A stretch of 17,013 nt of DNA. Source: Patescibacteria group bacterium. Lineage in GTDB: Bacteria > Patescibacteriota > JABMPQ01 > JAHIRA01. The position numbers were made by a program, and so were the translations under genes. The stretch lies in contig JAHIRA010000027.1 in NCBI GenBank assembly GCA_018818905.1, positions 1-17,013 of the forward strand, in the 5' to 3' direction. Under the pieces are notes generated by a model. That model saw only the letters and a program-made list of their open reading frames with translations. It did no database searches and was not told where the DNA came from. Of the stretch, positions 6,545-13,968 are shown in pieces. The stretch's first letter is position 1; each line of letters opens with the position of its first letter.

Positions 6545-8728
6545 TTACTTCAATTTCTTTCTTTTGAGAAGTAAAGAATTCAGGACCACCGACACAGAAC
6601 TGAAAGCCATAGCCAGTCCAGCAAACTCAGCCTTGAGAAGACCAAGAGCAGCGATAGGAATACCCAGACTGTTATAAAAAAGAGCCCAGAAAAGATTTTG
6701 CTTTATTTTCTTGAAAGTAGCCCGACTGAGCTTGAGAGCCGTGACCACATCCCTGAGATCATTCTTGATCAGGACTATGCCTCCTGACTCTATAGCCACA
6801 TCAGTGCCAGCTCCCATGGCAATGCCAAGATCAGCTTGAGCCAGGGCTGGAGCATCATTGATACCGTCCCCCACCATAGCTACGCGAACCCTTTCTTGCT
6901 GAAGTTTTTTGATTTCCTTGGCTTTATCTTCAGGAAGAACCTCGGCTAGAACTTTGTCGATGCCTACTTGCTTGGCGATAGCTTGAGCTGTTTTTTGATT
7001 GTCTCCAGTTATCATCACGGTTTTTAGACCCATGCTATGAAGGCCCTTAATAGCCTCCGCGCTTGTTTTCTTGATTTTGTCGGCAATAGCAATAAGGCCG
7101 ATAGCTGCCGTCTCGACAGCCAGAATAATAACAGTCTTACCTTGTCTTTCGAGTTCTGTCTTTTGCTCAATAATATCTTTGGAAAGTTCTATTTGAAACT
7201 CTTCTATGAGTGTTTTGGTTCCAAGCAAAACTTTTTTGTTCTCTAACTCACCCACAATACCTTTGCCAACAGCTGCCTCAAAATTACTGACCTCCTGTGC
7301 TTCTATCTTTTCTTGCTGCGCTTTTTTGATGACTGCTGCAGCCAGTGGGTGCTCTGATTTTTTCTCAAGAGAAACTGCCAATCGCAAAACTTCTTCTGTT
7401 TTGTAAGAGTCTGGCTTCAGAGACACAATATCAGTCACGCTGGGCTCACCCTGAGTTAGGGTCCCGGTTTTGTCAAAAACGACGGTCTTAACTTTGTTGG
7501 CTATTTCTAGCATTTCTCCGCTGCGGATAAGAATTCCGTTTTCTGCGCCACGGCCCGTACCAATGATAATAGCTGTGGGAGTCGCCAAGCCCAGAGCGCA
7601 GGGACAAGCAATGACTAACACCGCAGTTGAGGTTAGCAGAGCGTGCGCAAAGGAAGCCGAGAAGCCAAAATACCAGACCAAGAAAGTGATAATGGCAATC
7701 CCTAAAACTGAAGGGACAAAATACTGCGACACCGTATCGGCAAACTTCTGGATGGGAGCTTTTTGACCTTGAGCTTCTTCAACAATTTTGATGATCCCAG
7801 AGAGAACTGTCTCGGCTCCAACTCTGGTGGCCGTAAAAGTGAAGGTTCCAGTTTTGTTAAGAGTGGCACCAGTGACTTCATCGCCAATCTTTTTTTCGAT
7901 TGGCAGACTCTCACCCGAGATCATAGATTCATCGACACTAGAATAACCTTCGGTAATTTTGCCATCAACTGGAATTTTTTCACCCGGACGAACGACAATC
8001 TGATCATCAACGACTACTTCTTCAATAGGTATTTTTGTTTCTTGACCATCTCTGATAACCACAGCTTTTTTTGGTTTCAGATACAAAAGATTCTTGATAG
8101 CTTCTGAAGCCTTGCCTTTGGTTCTGCTTTCTAACCATTTTCCAAGAATAATAAAGGTGACCAATAGAGCCGAGGTCTCGTAGAAGACATCACCCTCGAT
8201 AATATATGTCGTCACCAAACTATAGAAAAAAGCCGCACTGGTTCCCAGAGCCACCAAGGTATCCATGTTGGCCGATTTGTTTCTGAGGGCAGCGAAGGCT
8301 CCTTTGTAGAATCGAAAACCAATGTAGAATTGAATGATGGCAGCCAGAAGTGACTGAATGACCCGACTTTGAAAAGAGTGATCCATAAGAATCATAGACA
8401 GGATCACAATGGGAACTGACAGAATTAAACTCAGAATAAACTGATTTCTTTCTTTGACAATTACTCTTTCCTTGGAGTCTTCCTGCTGTTGCTCCGCTTT
8501 GATATCTATCGCAACAGGCTCAGCCTGATAACCAGATTTCTTGACACTAGCCAAGACTTCATTGTCATCTAGCTTTTTGTCCTCGTATTCGACACTGGCT
8601 TTTTCGGTCGCAAAATTAACACTAGCCTCTTTGACGCCAGGAATTTTTTTGAGATTCTTTTCTACCGTCAAAGCACAGCTAGCGCAATGCATTCCGGTAA
8701 TTTGATAATCTTTTTTTATTTTTGACAT
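6545..8728 (-). CDS. copA: Copper(I)-exporting P-type ATPase
   Basis: This 727-residue P1B-type ATPase pumps Cu+ out of the cytoplasm. It has one N-terminal heavy-metal domain with the GMHCASC motif (C15, C18) and eight membrane spans. It carries the actuator loop SGES (271-274), the membrane metal site CPC (375-377), phosphorylation site DKTGT (D419), the HP dipeptide of P1B pumps (460-461), and the hinge GDGINDAP (620-627). The copper-specific residues YN (685-686) and MAFSS (707-711) in the last two spans point to Cu+ rather than Zn2+ or Cd2+. Length and order are normal for the family. It follows the HMA-TauE-cupredoxin gene by 18 bases and shares its regulation by CsoR. No Shine-Dalgarno site precedes the ATG. 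Expected role: copper detoxification. Confidence 0.97.
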   Translation of the reverse strand: MSKIKKDYQITGMHCASCALTVEKNLKKIPGVKEASVNFATEKASVEYEDKKLDDNEVLASVKKSGYQAEPVAIDIKAEQQQEDSKERVIVKERNQFILSLILSVPIVILSMILMDHSFQSRVIQSLLAAIIQFYIGFRFYKGAFAALRNKSANMDTLVALGTSAAFFYSLVTTYIIEGDVFYETSALLVTFIILGKWLESRTKGKASEAIKNLLYLKPKKAVVIRDGQETKIPIEEVVVDDQIVVRPGEKIPVDGKITEGYSSVDESMISGESLPIEKKIGDEVTGATLNKTGTFTFTATRVGAETVLSGIIKIVEEAQGQKAPIQKFADTVSQYFVPSVLGIAIITFLVWYFGFSASFAHALLTSTAVLVIACPCALGLATPTAIIIGTGRGAENGILIRSGEMLEIANKVKTVVFDKTGTLTQGEPSVTDIVSLKPDSYKTEEVLRLAVSLEKKSEHPLAAAVIKKAQQEKIEAQEVSNFEAAVGKGIVGELENKKVLLGTKTLIEEFQIELSKDIIEQKTELERQGKTVIILAVETAAIGLIAIADKIKKTSAEAIKGLHSMGLKTVMITGDNQKTAQAIAKQVGIDKVLAEVLPEDKAKEIKKLQQERVRVAMVGDGINDAPALAQADLGIAMGAGTDVAIESGGIVLIKNDLRDVVTALKLSRATFKKIKQNLFWALFYNSLGIPIAALGLLKAEFAGLAMAFSSVSVVLNSLLLKRKKLK

Positions 8729-8746
8729 ATACTTATTATGCTTATT

Positions 8747-10234
8747 TTATTCTACTCCAATTTGCTGACTACAACCACATGAAGTTGCCCCACAAGCGCC
8801 ACCACACGATTCAGCTTCATCGCAACTACTACTTGTTTCTGATTCAATTTCTTCTTGATCTAAACCGTTGGCATCAGAGATCTCTTTGTTCTCGATGACA
8901 ATAAACTTACCCCAGACCATTTGCATCCAGCAAGAAAACTTGATCTCTCCTGCCTCGGTTGGAGTAAATTCTATAATGTTTTCTCCCTGTTTTAGTTCTT
9001 GTTTAATATTGTAACTCGGAACAATAATTTCATTGGTACACCCAGAGACTTGCTTGGCATCAATCACCCATCTGACGGGAATTCCTTTTTTGATGGACAA
9101 AACATTGGGTGAATAACCACCGTAGCTTAACTCCATGTTCACTACTTGATATTCATCAACTTCTCCATTGACCACCTCTTCTTTACTACTAGCTTGCTGT
9201 CCTGGAACAAAGCTTCCGAATCCATAGCCAAAGTTAATCAATCCACGGTTGAACATAATCAGTCCCAGAATAATAACCACAATACCAGAAAATTTCATAA
9301 TGTTTTTGAGGTAGGCATTCTTGATCAAGGAAATGACACTACCAAAACCAAAGAGAAGTGGTACCGTCCCCAAAGCATAAATGCCCATAGATAGAGCTCC
9401 CGAGACAATACTCCCCGAGGTGAGCGCGTAAAGCTGCATAGCCTGAAGTGGCCCGCAAGGCATAAAACCGTTTAGAAGCCCAACGATAAATGGCCCCTTG
9501 GGATTTTTGGCGTGTCTGTTCTGATACAAAAACTTGGCAATAAATGCGGGGGTTTTGGGTTTTATCTTCTCTAGCCAAGAGAAATTGGTAACCAGGGACA
9601 AGCCCATCAGAACCATAAAAACTGCAGCAATGATAATAACAACTCCAGTAAAGGTTGGGTTGATGCCAAAAAAAGAGCCAACACCACCCAGAATGCCCCC
9701 GATAACTGTGTATGAAATAACTCGACCCAAATTATATTGGAGATGAGGTTTGGAAAAAGAGACCTTGCTTTCTTGAGATTTTTTGGCGGTCGCTGTGTAG
9801 GTCACAATCAAACCTCCGCACATCCCAATGCAGTGGAAACTGGCCAAAACACCAATGAAAAATATCAGAGCATAACTGAGATTTTGCTCATTGAGCCTAG
9901 AAAGAATTTCTAGCCATCCAAGTTTCTGAACCAGAAATGATGCAACCACAAAAAGAATTAAAGCCAGTCCAAAATAAACCAGGTTTCGATAATTCTTCTT
10001 ATTTTTTTCTACCTTGTTGCTTGCTTGTTGAACCTTGTACCCCAACTTCTCGATAGTTTTCTTGATTCTCTTTATTGCGACCTTATGTTCGTCAAATTCT
10101 ATCTGACATGTTCCAGTTTCAAAATCGACTTCAACTTTTCTAACCCCCTCCAAAGCTTTAATATCTGTCTCAATAAGTGTTTTGCAAGACTGACAATGAG
10201 TTCCTTCAAGACGTAGTTTCATTTTCTTGTGCAT
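8747..10234 (-). CDS. HMA - TauE/SafE-type membrane domain - cupredoxin fusion, copper handling
   Basis: This 495-residue, multi-domain membrane protein contains, in order: an N-terminal heavy-metal-associated domain with THCQSC (C14, C17; residues 5-70); a span around 84-103; a TauE/SafE/DsbD-like transport domain (about 118-330) with two half-repeats marked by FHCIGMCGG (133-141) and NGFMPCGPLQ (255-264); a cupredoxin-like domain (about 365-448) with SGCTNE (C399) and SCWMQM (C435, M438) as likely copper ligands; and a Cys-rich tail (C471, C477, C481, C486, C488). Such fusions occur next to copper ATPases and are thought to move or buffer copper across the membrane. The tail may be a further metal-binding extension. 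It starts two bases after the csoR stop, so it is translated from the same CsoR-controlled message. Confidence 0.9.
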   Translation of the reverse strand: MHKKMKLRLEGTHCQSCKTLIETDIKALEGVRKVEVDFETGTCQIEFDEHKVAIKRIKKTIEKLGYKVQQASNKVEKNKKNYRNLVYFGLALILFVVASFLVQKLGWLEILSRLNEQNLSYALIFFIGVLASFHCIGMCGGLIVTYTATAKKSQESKVSFSKPHLQYNLGRVISYTVIGGILGGVGSFFGINPTFTGVVIIIAAVFMVLMGLSLVTNFSWLEKIKPKTPAFIAKFLYQNRHAKNPKGPFIVGLLNGFMPCGPLQAMQLYALTSGSIVSGALSMGIYALGTVPLLFGFGSVISLIKNAYLKNIMKFSGIVVIILGLIMFNRGLINFGYGFGSFVPGQQASSKEEVVNGEVDEYQVVNMELSYGGYSPNVLSIKKGIPVRWVIDAKQVSGCTNEIIVPSYNIKQELKQGENIIEFTPTEAGEIKFSCWMQMVWGKFIVIENKEISDANGLDQEEIESETSSSCDEAESCGGACGATSCGCSQQIGVE

Positions 10235-10236
10235 GT

Positions 10237-10509
10237 CTATTTGTTAAGCAAACGAGTCACGCTCAAAATCTCTTCAATCATCTCTTTTTTCTTCTTCTCA
10301 TTCTTGGTTACCATGGCGTTCTTGAAACATGTCTTGAGATGATTCTCCATTAGCATTTGATGAGCAGACTTGAGAAGACCAATGGCAGCCAGATTTTGTT
10401 GCATGATATCAATACAGTATTTATCTTCTTCAATCATCTTAATGAGTTTGGTCATGAGGCTTTGGGACTTTTTGAAGTTGATGAGAGTTTTCTGTTTGGC
10501 TTTGGTCAT
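10237..10509 (-). CDS. csoR: CsoR-family copper-sensing repressor
   Basis: This 90-residue, all-helical DUF156 protein has the Cu(I) ligand set C32, H57 and C61, with the same 25- and 4-residue spacings as C36/H61/C65 of Mycobacterium tuberculosis CsoR. The apo-form binds DNA and represses; Cu(I) binding releases it. It is the first gene of the copper operon, and a near-perfect 23-bp palindrome lies 23 bases before its start, so autoregulation is expected. No Shine-Dalgarno site precedes the ATG (upstream is AACAACAATCACA). The very Lys-rich N- and C-termini may aid DNA contact. The downstream fusion gene begins after two bases. Confidence 0.93.
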   Translation of the reverse strand: MTKAKQKTLINFKKSQSLMTKLIKMIEEDKYCIDIMQQNLAAIGLLKSAHQMLMENHLKTCFKNAMVTKNEKKKKEMIEEILSVTRLLNK

Positions 10510-10523
10510 TGTGATTGTTGTTT

Positions 10524-10558
10524 ATTATATGTACCTGTACCCTAGGTGTAGGTATAAT
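10524..10558. promoter_or_regulatory. CsoR operator palindrome between two divergent -10 boxes
   Basis: The 23-bp inverted repeat TACCTgtACCctaGGTgtAGGTA (10532-10554) has 16 of 23 positions symmetric, including all of TACCT/AGGTA and ACC/GGT. A perfect TATAAT lies on the minus strand (10529-10524) for csoR and another on the plus strand (10553-10558). Both -35 positions (minus CCTACA, plus TGTACC, 17-bp spacing) fall inside the palindrome and are weak. CsoR bound here would block both promoters. Confidence 0.75.
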
Positions 10559-10636
10559 AACATGTCATTAGGAAATGTAGAAGGAGCGTCCTGTTGATAA
10601 CTTACTTCAGTGCTAACCCCACCCTATTTCTCAACC

Positions 10637-10665
10637 TTGACAAGAGACATTTTCCTTGCTTTTAT
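10637..10665 (+). promoter_or_regulatory. Predicted promoter of the secreted coiled-coil gene
   Basis: Perfect TTGACA (10637-10642), 17-base spacer and TTTTAT (10660-10665; four of six matches) lie about 46 bases before the ATG. A strong SD GGAGG follows. The region 10566-10636 contains no gene I can support. Confidence 0.5.
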
Positions 10666-10710
10666 GGCAGTGCACGTTGAACAAAAACTTTTTCAAAACG
10701 GAGGACTTTT

Positions 10711-11601
10711 ATGAAAAAACCAATCTTGGTTATGCTAGCTGTTTTGTTCTTCTCTTTGCCACAAAAAAATGTTTCGGCCGACAGCTCACAAACTCGAGGC
10801 AAGATCGTACTTCCCCCAATTCCTCCTGAATGGTCAAAAAAAAGAACTCGCCCCGCTAAGAGAAGGGGGTGCCCTCAAAAAAAACACTGTCTTGCAAAAA
10901 TTAAACGGCTGCAGAGAAAGCTGAAATTGTGCCGTGGCCGCAAGTATGTAGCACAAGTTCGCACTTCCTGCAATCTGCAACGATGTCAGCGCGAATTCCA
11001 ACGTCAACTCAGAGTTTTGAAACAAAGAGTCAAGACTATCCGCAAAAAGATAGGAACTCTTGAAAGCAAGCAACTCGATCTCGAAGAAAAAAAAACGAAA
11101 ATGTCTCTGAAAAAAACCGCCCTCGATACGAGAGAGGGTAAAATTCTGAGAAAGTCAGAGTTGCTTGAAGAAAAGGAAGTGCGCCTTTACCAGTGGGATT
11201 TGAAACTAAGGGAAAGAGAGAGAAAGCTTAGAAAAGAGAAGACCTACTTGAAAACTGCTGCCATCGACTACAACAAATGGCGAGAGATCAAAGGTATCAG
11301 AAAGATTCGTTGTGTCATTCCGCTGGGAGCCAGAAACCGTGACATTGGTGAGACTCTTATGGCTAGAAAGCGCAACTGTTACTACTATCTAGGAGGTCAC
11401 TCCCGCCAAACCAAGTGTCGCATCGATATGACCTGGACATGTACTCACGCAAAACCAACATACTGTGGCGTGACTATGCTGGCAACCTGTAAAGGGCTCC
11501 CTTGGGCATTTAAGGGTAGAAGCCAAAGACGTGGCAAATTCAGACGATACCGCTTCCCGGCCCCGTGGCGTCTCATACTAACCAGGGTCACTTCTTTTTG
11601 A
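10711..11601 (+). CDS. Secreted basic Cys-rich coiled-coil protein, unknown family
   Basis: This 296-residue protein has a clear Sec signal peptide: KK, a hydrophobic core (4-16) and a probable cut after V21-S-A23. The mature protein is strikingly basic. It contains a Pro-rich start (33-50), a Cys-containing segment (C54, C60, C74, C87, C92), a long charged coiled coil (about 93-185), and a C-terminal Cys-rich domain (C201, C223, C236, C244, C252, C260) with the aromatic run CYYYLGG. Eleven Cys in an exported protein suggest disulfides; one would be unpaired unless it binds a partner or metal. The start is set by GGAGGA seven bases before the ATG. Ends in TGA and a strong terminator, so it is a single-gene unit. 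I do not recognise the family. Neighbouring kinase genes suggest an envelope role linked to signalling, by context only. Confidence 0.8.
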   Translation: MKKPILVMLAVLFFSLPQKNVSADSSQTRGKIVLPPIPPEWSKKRTRPAKRRGCPQKKHCLAKIKRLQRKLKLCRGRKYVAQVRTSCNLQRCQREFQRQLRVLKQRVKTIRKKIGTLESKQLDLEEKKTKMSLKKTALDTREGKILRKSELLEEKEVRLYQWDLKLRERERKLRKEKTYLKTAAIDYNKWREIKGIRKIRCVIPLGARNRDIGETLMARKRNCYYYLGGHSRQTKCRIDMTWTCTHAKPTYCGVTMLATCKGLPWAFKGRSQRRGKFRRYRFPAPWRLILTRVTSF

Positions 11602-11618
11602 ACAGTGATCTTTTCCCC

Positions 11619-11640
11619 AGCAGGCCTAGCCTGCTTTTTT
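11619..11640 (+). terminator. Rho-independent terminator after the secreted coiled-coil gene
   Basis: AGCAGGC (11619-11625) and GCCTGCT (11629-11635) form a perfect 7-bp stem with a CTA loop, followed by T residues to 11640. It lies 17 bases after the stop. Confidence 0.93.
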
Positions 11641-11675
11641 ATTGCTTGGAAGAGCCAAAAACTGTTCTCCAAACA

Positions 11676-11703
11676 TTGACAAACAATTTCAAAAGTGTAC
11701 ACT
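11676..11703 (+). promoter_or_regulatory. Predicted promoter of the barrel-like/pseudokinase operon
   Basis: Perfect TTGACA (11676-11681), 16-base spacer and TACACT (11698-11703; four of six matches). Just downstream, TGAAAC (11708-11713) and GTTTCA (11719-11724) form a 6-bp inverted repeat around the expected transcription start, a possible operator or 5' hairpin. Confidence 0.55.
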
Positions 11704-11752
11704 CACCTGAAACATTCTGTTTCACCCGAACCTTAACAAGGAGGAAGAGGAA

Positions 11753-12718
11753 ATGACAAAATACATCTTGACTGCTTGGTGTTTCTGTTTTGCCATTGTT
11801 GGTCTTTCAGAAAGCGCTTTTGCAGCGAAAATGCAAAACAAGTGGGACAAAAAGCTAATACGAAACATGCCCTGGGAAGGGTCTGTTTGCAGTACCAATG
11901 CAGATTGTCACACTGAATTGACCTGTGCTATGGGTCAAAGCAAAATTGATCGCTGTCTAAAAGTTCAGGCTGACAAATGTGACCTGAAAGAAGAGGTTTC
12001 AATCAGAAAAGCATACGACAGAATTGGGTGTCGCAATGTCTCACTTTGCGTCTCTAGAAGCCAAAAATCTTTGTGGGAAAAACGATTCAATATTCTCTGT
12101 GAACGTTCAAGAGTAAAGCAAAAAAAGTACTTTGCTGCCTATGTTATTGGCCGCATTGGTCCTGCAATCTTCTTGACCATCAATGACACCACAACCGATC
12201 TAGATACCCTCAATCTTTCTCGTAGCTGGATAGCCAATATGCCTTTTTTTGAACCAGTAATGATTGCGATTGAGACCAAATTCACAGACATCTTTGGCCT
12301 CAGAACTGCTTTTGGCGGAAACTTTGCTCGCACCTTCCAGATTAACGGCCCAACCTGTTATGATTCCCTGCCGCAATGCAACCCTTTCTTGTTTGAGCTT
12401 GTCCTAAATGGTGGTTTCTTTCTCTCTTTTGCCAAAGACTCCTTCCAATTGAGTTTCAATGTCCAAGGCGTTTTCCAACAAGCCTGGCTAGGGGTAGCCC
12501 ATGCAAGCATTAAGCTGGAAGATAACTTTGTTGGTCCATTAATTAGAATGAGATTCAAGCTAGCAGGCGATCCAGCAAAACATGCCTTCGTCGCCATTGA
12601 GCTTGAAGGGGGTATTGCCTTTAACTTCAAAGACAGTAACAAAGCAGTGGTCTTACTGCCCTATGTTGGCCTAAAACTCACAGTCTATCTGGTGCCATTT
12701 GGGTTCACCTGGTTCTAA
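11753..12718 (+). CDS. Secreted protein with Cys-rich N-terminus and beta-rich C-terminal half, unknown family
   Basis: This 321-residue protein has a Sec signal peptide (core 5-18, likely cut after A22-F-A24). The mature N-terminus (about 40-120) holds eight Cys, with C46-STNAD-C52-HTELT-C58, a pattern like the small disulfide modules common in secreted proteins of Myxococcota and some other bacteria. From about 125 on, Cys are rare (only C202, C209) and the sequence alternates hydrophobic and polar residues in strand-like blocks (for example SFQLSFNVQGVF and AFVAIELEGGIAFNF), ending in GFTWF. A C-terminal Phe after a final strand is the signature of outer-membrane barrels, but the half is short, and no homologue is known to me. 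The start is fixed by AAGGAGG 11 bases upstream. The next gene follows after 20 bases with no terminator, so the two are co-transcribed. Confidence 0.8.
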   Translation: MTKYILTAWCFCFAIVGLSESAFAAKMQNKWDKKLIRNMPWEGSVCSTNADCHTELTCAMGQSKIDRCLKVQADKCDLKEEVSIRKAYDRIGCRNVSLCVSRSQKSLWEKRFNILCERSRVKQKKYFAAYVIGRIGPAIFLTINDTTTDLDTLNLSRSWIANMPFFEPVMIAIETKFTDIFGLRTAFGGNFARTFQINGPTCYDSLPQCNPFLFELVLNGGFFLSFAKDSFQLSFNVQGVFQQAWLGVAHASIKLEDNFVGPLIRMRFKLAGDPAKHAFVAIELEGGIAFNFKDSNKAVVLLPYVGLKLTVYLVPFGFTWF

Positions 12719-12738
12719 AACGAAGAAAGGAGATAATC

Positions 12739-13812
12739 ATGAAACACAGCAGCCAGTCTTCTTTTATCGGATTTGTCATTCCTCTCGGAACAAGACAGAT
12801 TCAGATTGAGGAACAACTTGCTTTTGGAAACTCTCAAACTACCCTGCTTAAGGGTGTCGACAAAGCTACTGGAGAGGTCTTTGGTATCAAACACTACGAT
12901 TTTTCCAGAAACAACCGAAAACAAGTAGAAAAGAGATTTTGGCGTGAAGCGCAATCACTTTTTTCTCTCAGCAGCCATCCAAGTTTTTTATCTTTCTCTG
13001 CTAGTACTTGTTTTCTTGACTCATCTTTCCCCGCCGGTTGGATTGTTATGGAACTAGCTCAAGGCGGAACTCTGGCGCAGCTTTTCAAACTAATGAAGAG
13101 ACAAGAGGAGAGGCACGAGAAAAAAATGCCACTTCTGACAATAGCAAGTTTCATGGAAGCTCTTCTTGAGGGAATCGTGCGGCTTGAAGAAGTAGAGATG
13201 ATTCACTGCGTCCTCAACCCCGAAAAAATCCTTCTGTGTTGCCCTTCAGAAGCACCACTTCAGTTCTGCAGCGGAAAAACCTCTGTCCTTTCCGGTAAAA
13301 ATATTCGTATTTCCGGTCTATCAAATCTTAAAACCGTCCCTGAGCTTAAATCTCTCCCTCCAAGCGCCAATCTCCACGGTCTTTACGCCGCCCCAGAAGA
13401 AGTCTCTTCTTTGGAGCCGCAAAAAAGAGCTCTCTATTCTCTGGGTCTTATCTTGTACGAGTTGATTATGGGGAAACTTCCTGAACCCCTTCTTGATATC
13501 CTTAACGATTCCTCCCCTTCCACAGTGAAAAATAAAGCGCTACATGAAGTCAAGCAAAGAACAGAGTGTTTCGATTTTCCACTCGGCCAAATTGAGGTGG
13601 AAAAAGAAGCTCTGTTACATAACTTTGTTCGAGGCCTGACACAAAAAGACCCCAAGAAAAGAATCAGTTCCAAAGCAGCTGTCAATCTCCTGAATAAGCT
13701 AAAGACGAGTCTTAGTGCTGAATCGGGAAACAATCCTTTGGCAGAAACTATGCATATGGAATTTGATCCGTCACGTGTTGCTGTAGTTGATGAGAATATA
13801 GAAAAAAAGTGA
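12739..13812 (+). CDS. Hanks-type pseudokinase
   Basis: This 357-residue cytoplasmic protein has a protein-kinase fold but a broken active site. Kept features: the VAIK-type Lys (K51 in VFGIKHY), a helix-C Glu (E70), the hinge WIVMEL and APE (218-220). Lost features: the Gly-rich loop is degenerate (LAFGNSQTT); HRDLKPEN reads HCVLNPEK (156-163), lacking the catalytic Asp, Lys and metal-binding Asn; DFG reads SGL (192-194); the conserved subdomain IX Asp is Ala (ALYSLG). ATP transfer is therefore very unlikely. Between catalytic loop and SGL it has an insertion starting LLCC, shared with the active kinase downstream. A roughly 35-residue tail follows the fold. Strong SD AAGGAGAT before the ATG. 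Probable role: scaffold or allosteric partner of the neighbouring kinase, linking it to the co-transcribed exported protein. The role is inferred. Confidence 0.87.
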   Translation: MKHSSQSSFIGFVIPLGTRQIQIEEQLAFGNSQTTLLKGVDKATGEVFGIKHYDFSRNNRKQVEKRFWREAQSLFSLSSHPSFLSFSASTCFLDSSFPAGWIVMELAQGGTLAQLFKLMKRQEERHEKKMPLLTIASFMEALLEGIVRLEEVEMIHCVLNPEKILLCCPSEAPLQFCSGKTSVLSGKNIRISGLSNLKTVPELKSLPPSANLHGLYAAPEEVSSLEPQKRALYSLGLILYELIMGKLPEPLLDILNDSSPSTVKNKALHEVKQRTECFDFPLGQIEVEKEALLHNFVRGLTQKDPKKRISSKAAVNLLNKLKTSLSAESGNNPLAETMHMEFDPSRVAVVDENIEKK

Positions 13813-13831
13813 CCCATGCTCTTTTTCACTC

Positions 13832-13862
13832 GCCTTGCCTTCCTGGTAAGGCTTCTTTTTTT
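13832..13862 (+). terminator. Rho-independent terminator after the pseudokinase gene
   Basis: GCCTTGCC (13832-13839) pairs with GGTAAGGC (13845-13852), with one G-T pair and a TTCCT loop, followed by a T-rich run to 13862. It lies 19 bases after the stop and closes the operon begun at the barrel-like gene. Confidence 0.9.
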
Positions 13863-13883
13863 GCTGCCATTCTTCTCTAACAC

Positions 13884-13911
13884 TTGACTTTGACCCTTAT
13901 ATAGCTACAAT
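13884..13911 (+). promoter_or_regulatory. Predicted promoter of the membrane kinase gene
   Basis: TTGACT (13884-13889), 16-base spacer and TACAAT (13906-13911). A 6-bp inverted repeat, AACACT (13879-13884) and AGTGTT (13912-13917), brackets the promoter and might be an operator, though six bases can occur by chance. A second TTGACA (13928-13933) has no properly spaced -10. Confidence 0.55.
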
Positions 13912-13968
13912 AGTGTTGGTTTGCACTTTGACAATTAAAAAATACACTTACGCAGAAAGGAGCGTGGC

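Noticed and set aside
10562..10597. Possible 11-codon leader peptide (ATG to TGA) downstream of the rightward TATAAT
   Set aside because: No ribosome site, no run of regulatory codons and no attenuator hairpin; too short to support.
13928..13948. Second promoter TTGACA...TACACT before the kinase gene
   Set aside because: The spacing between the boxes is only nine bases, too short for a sigma70 promoter.
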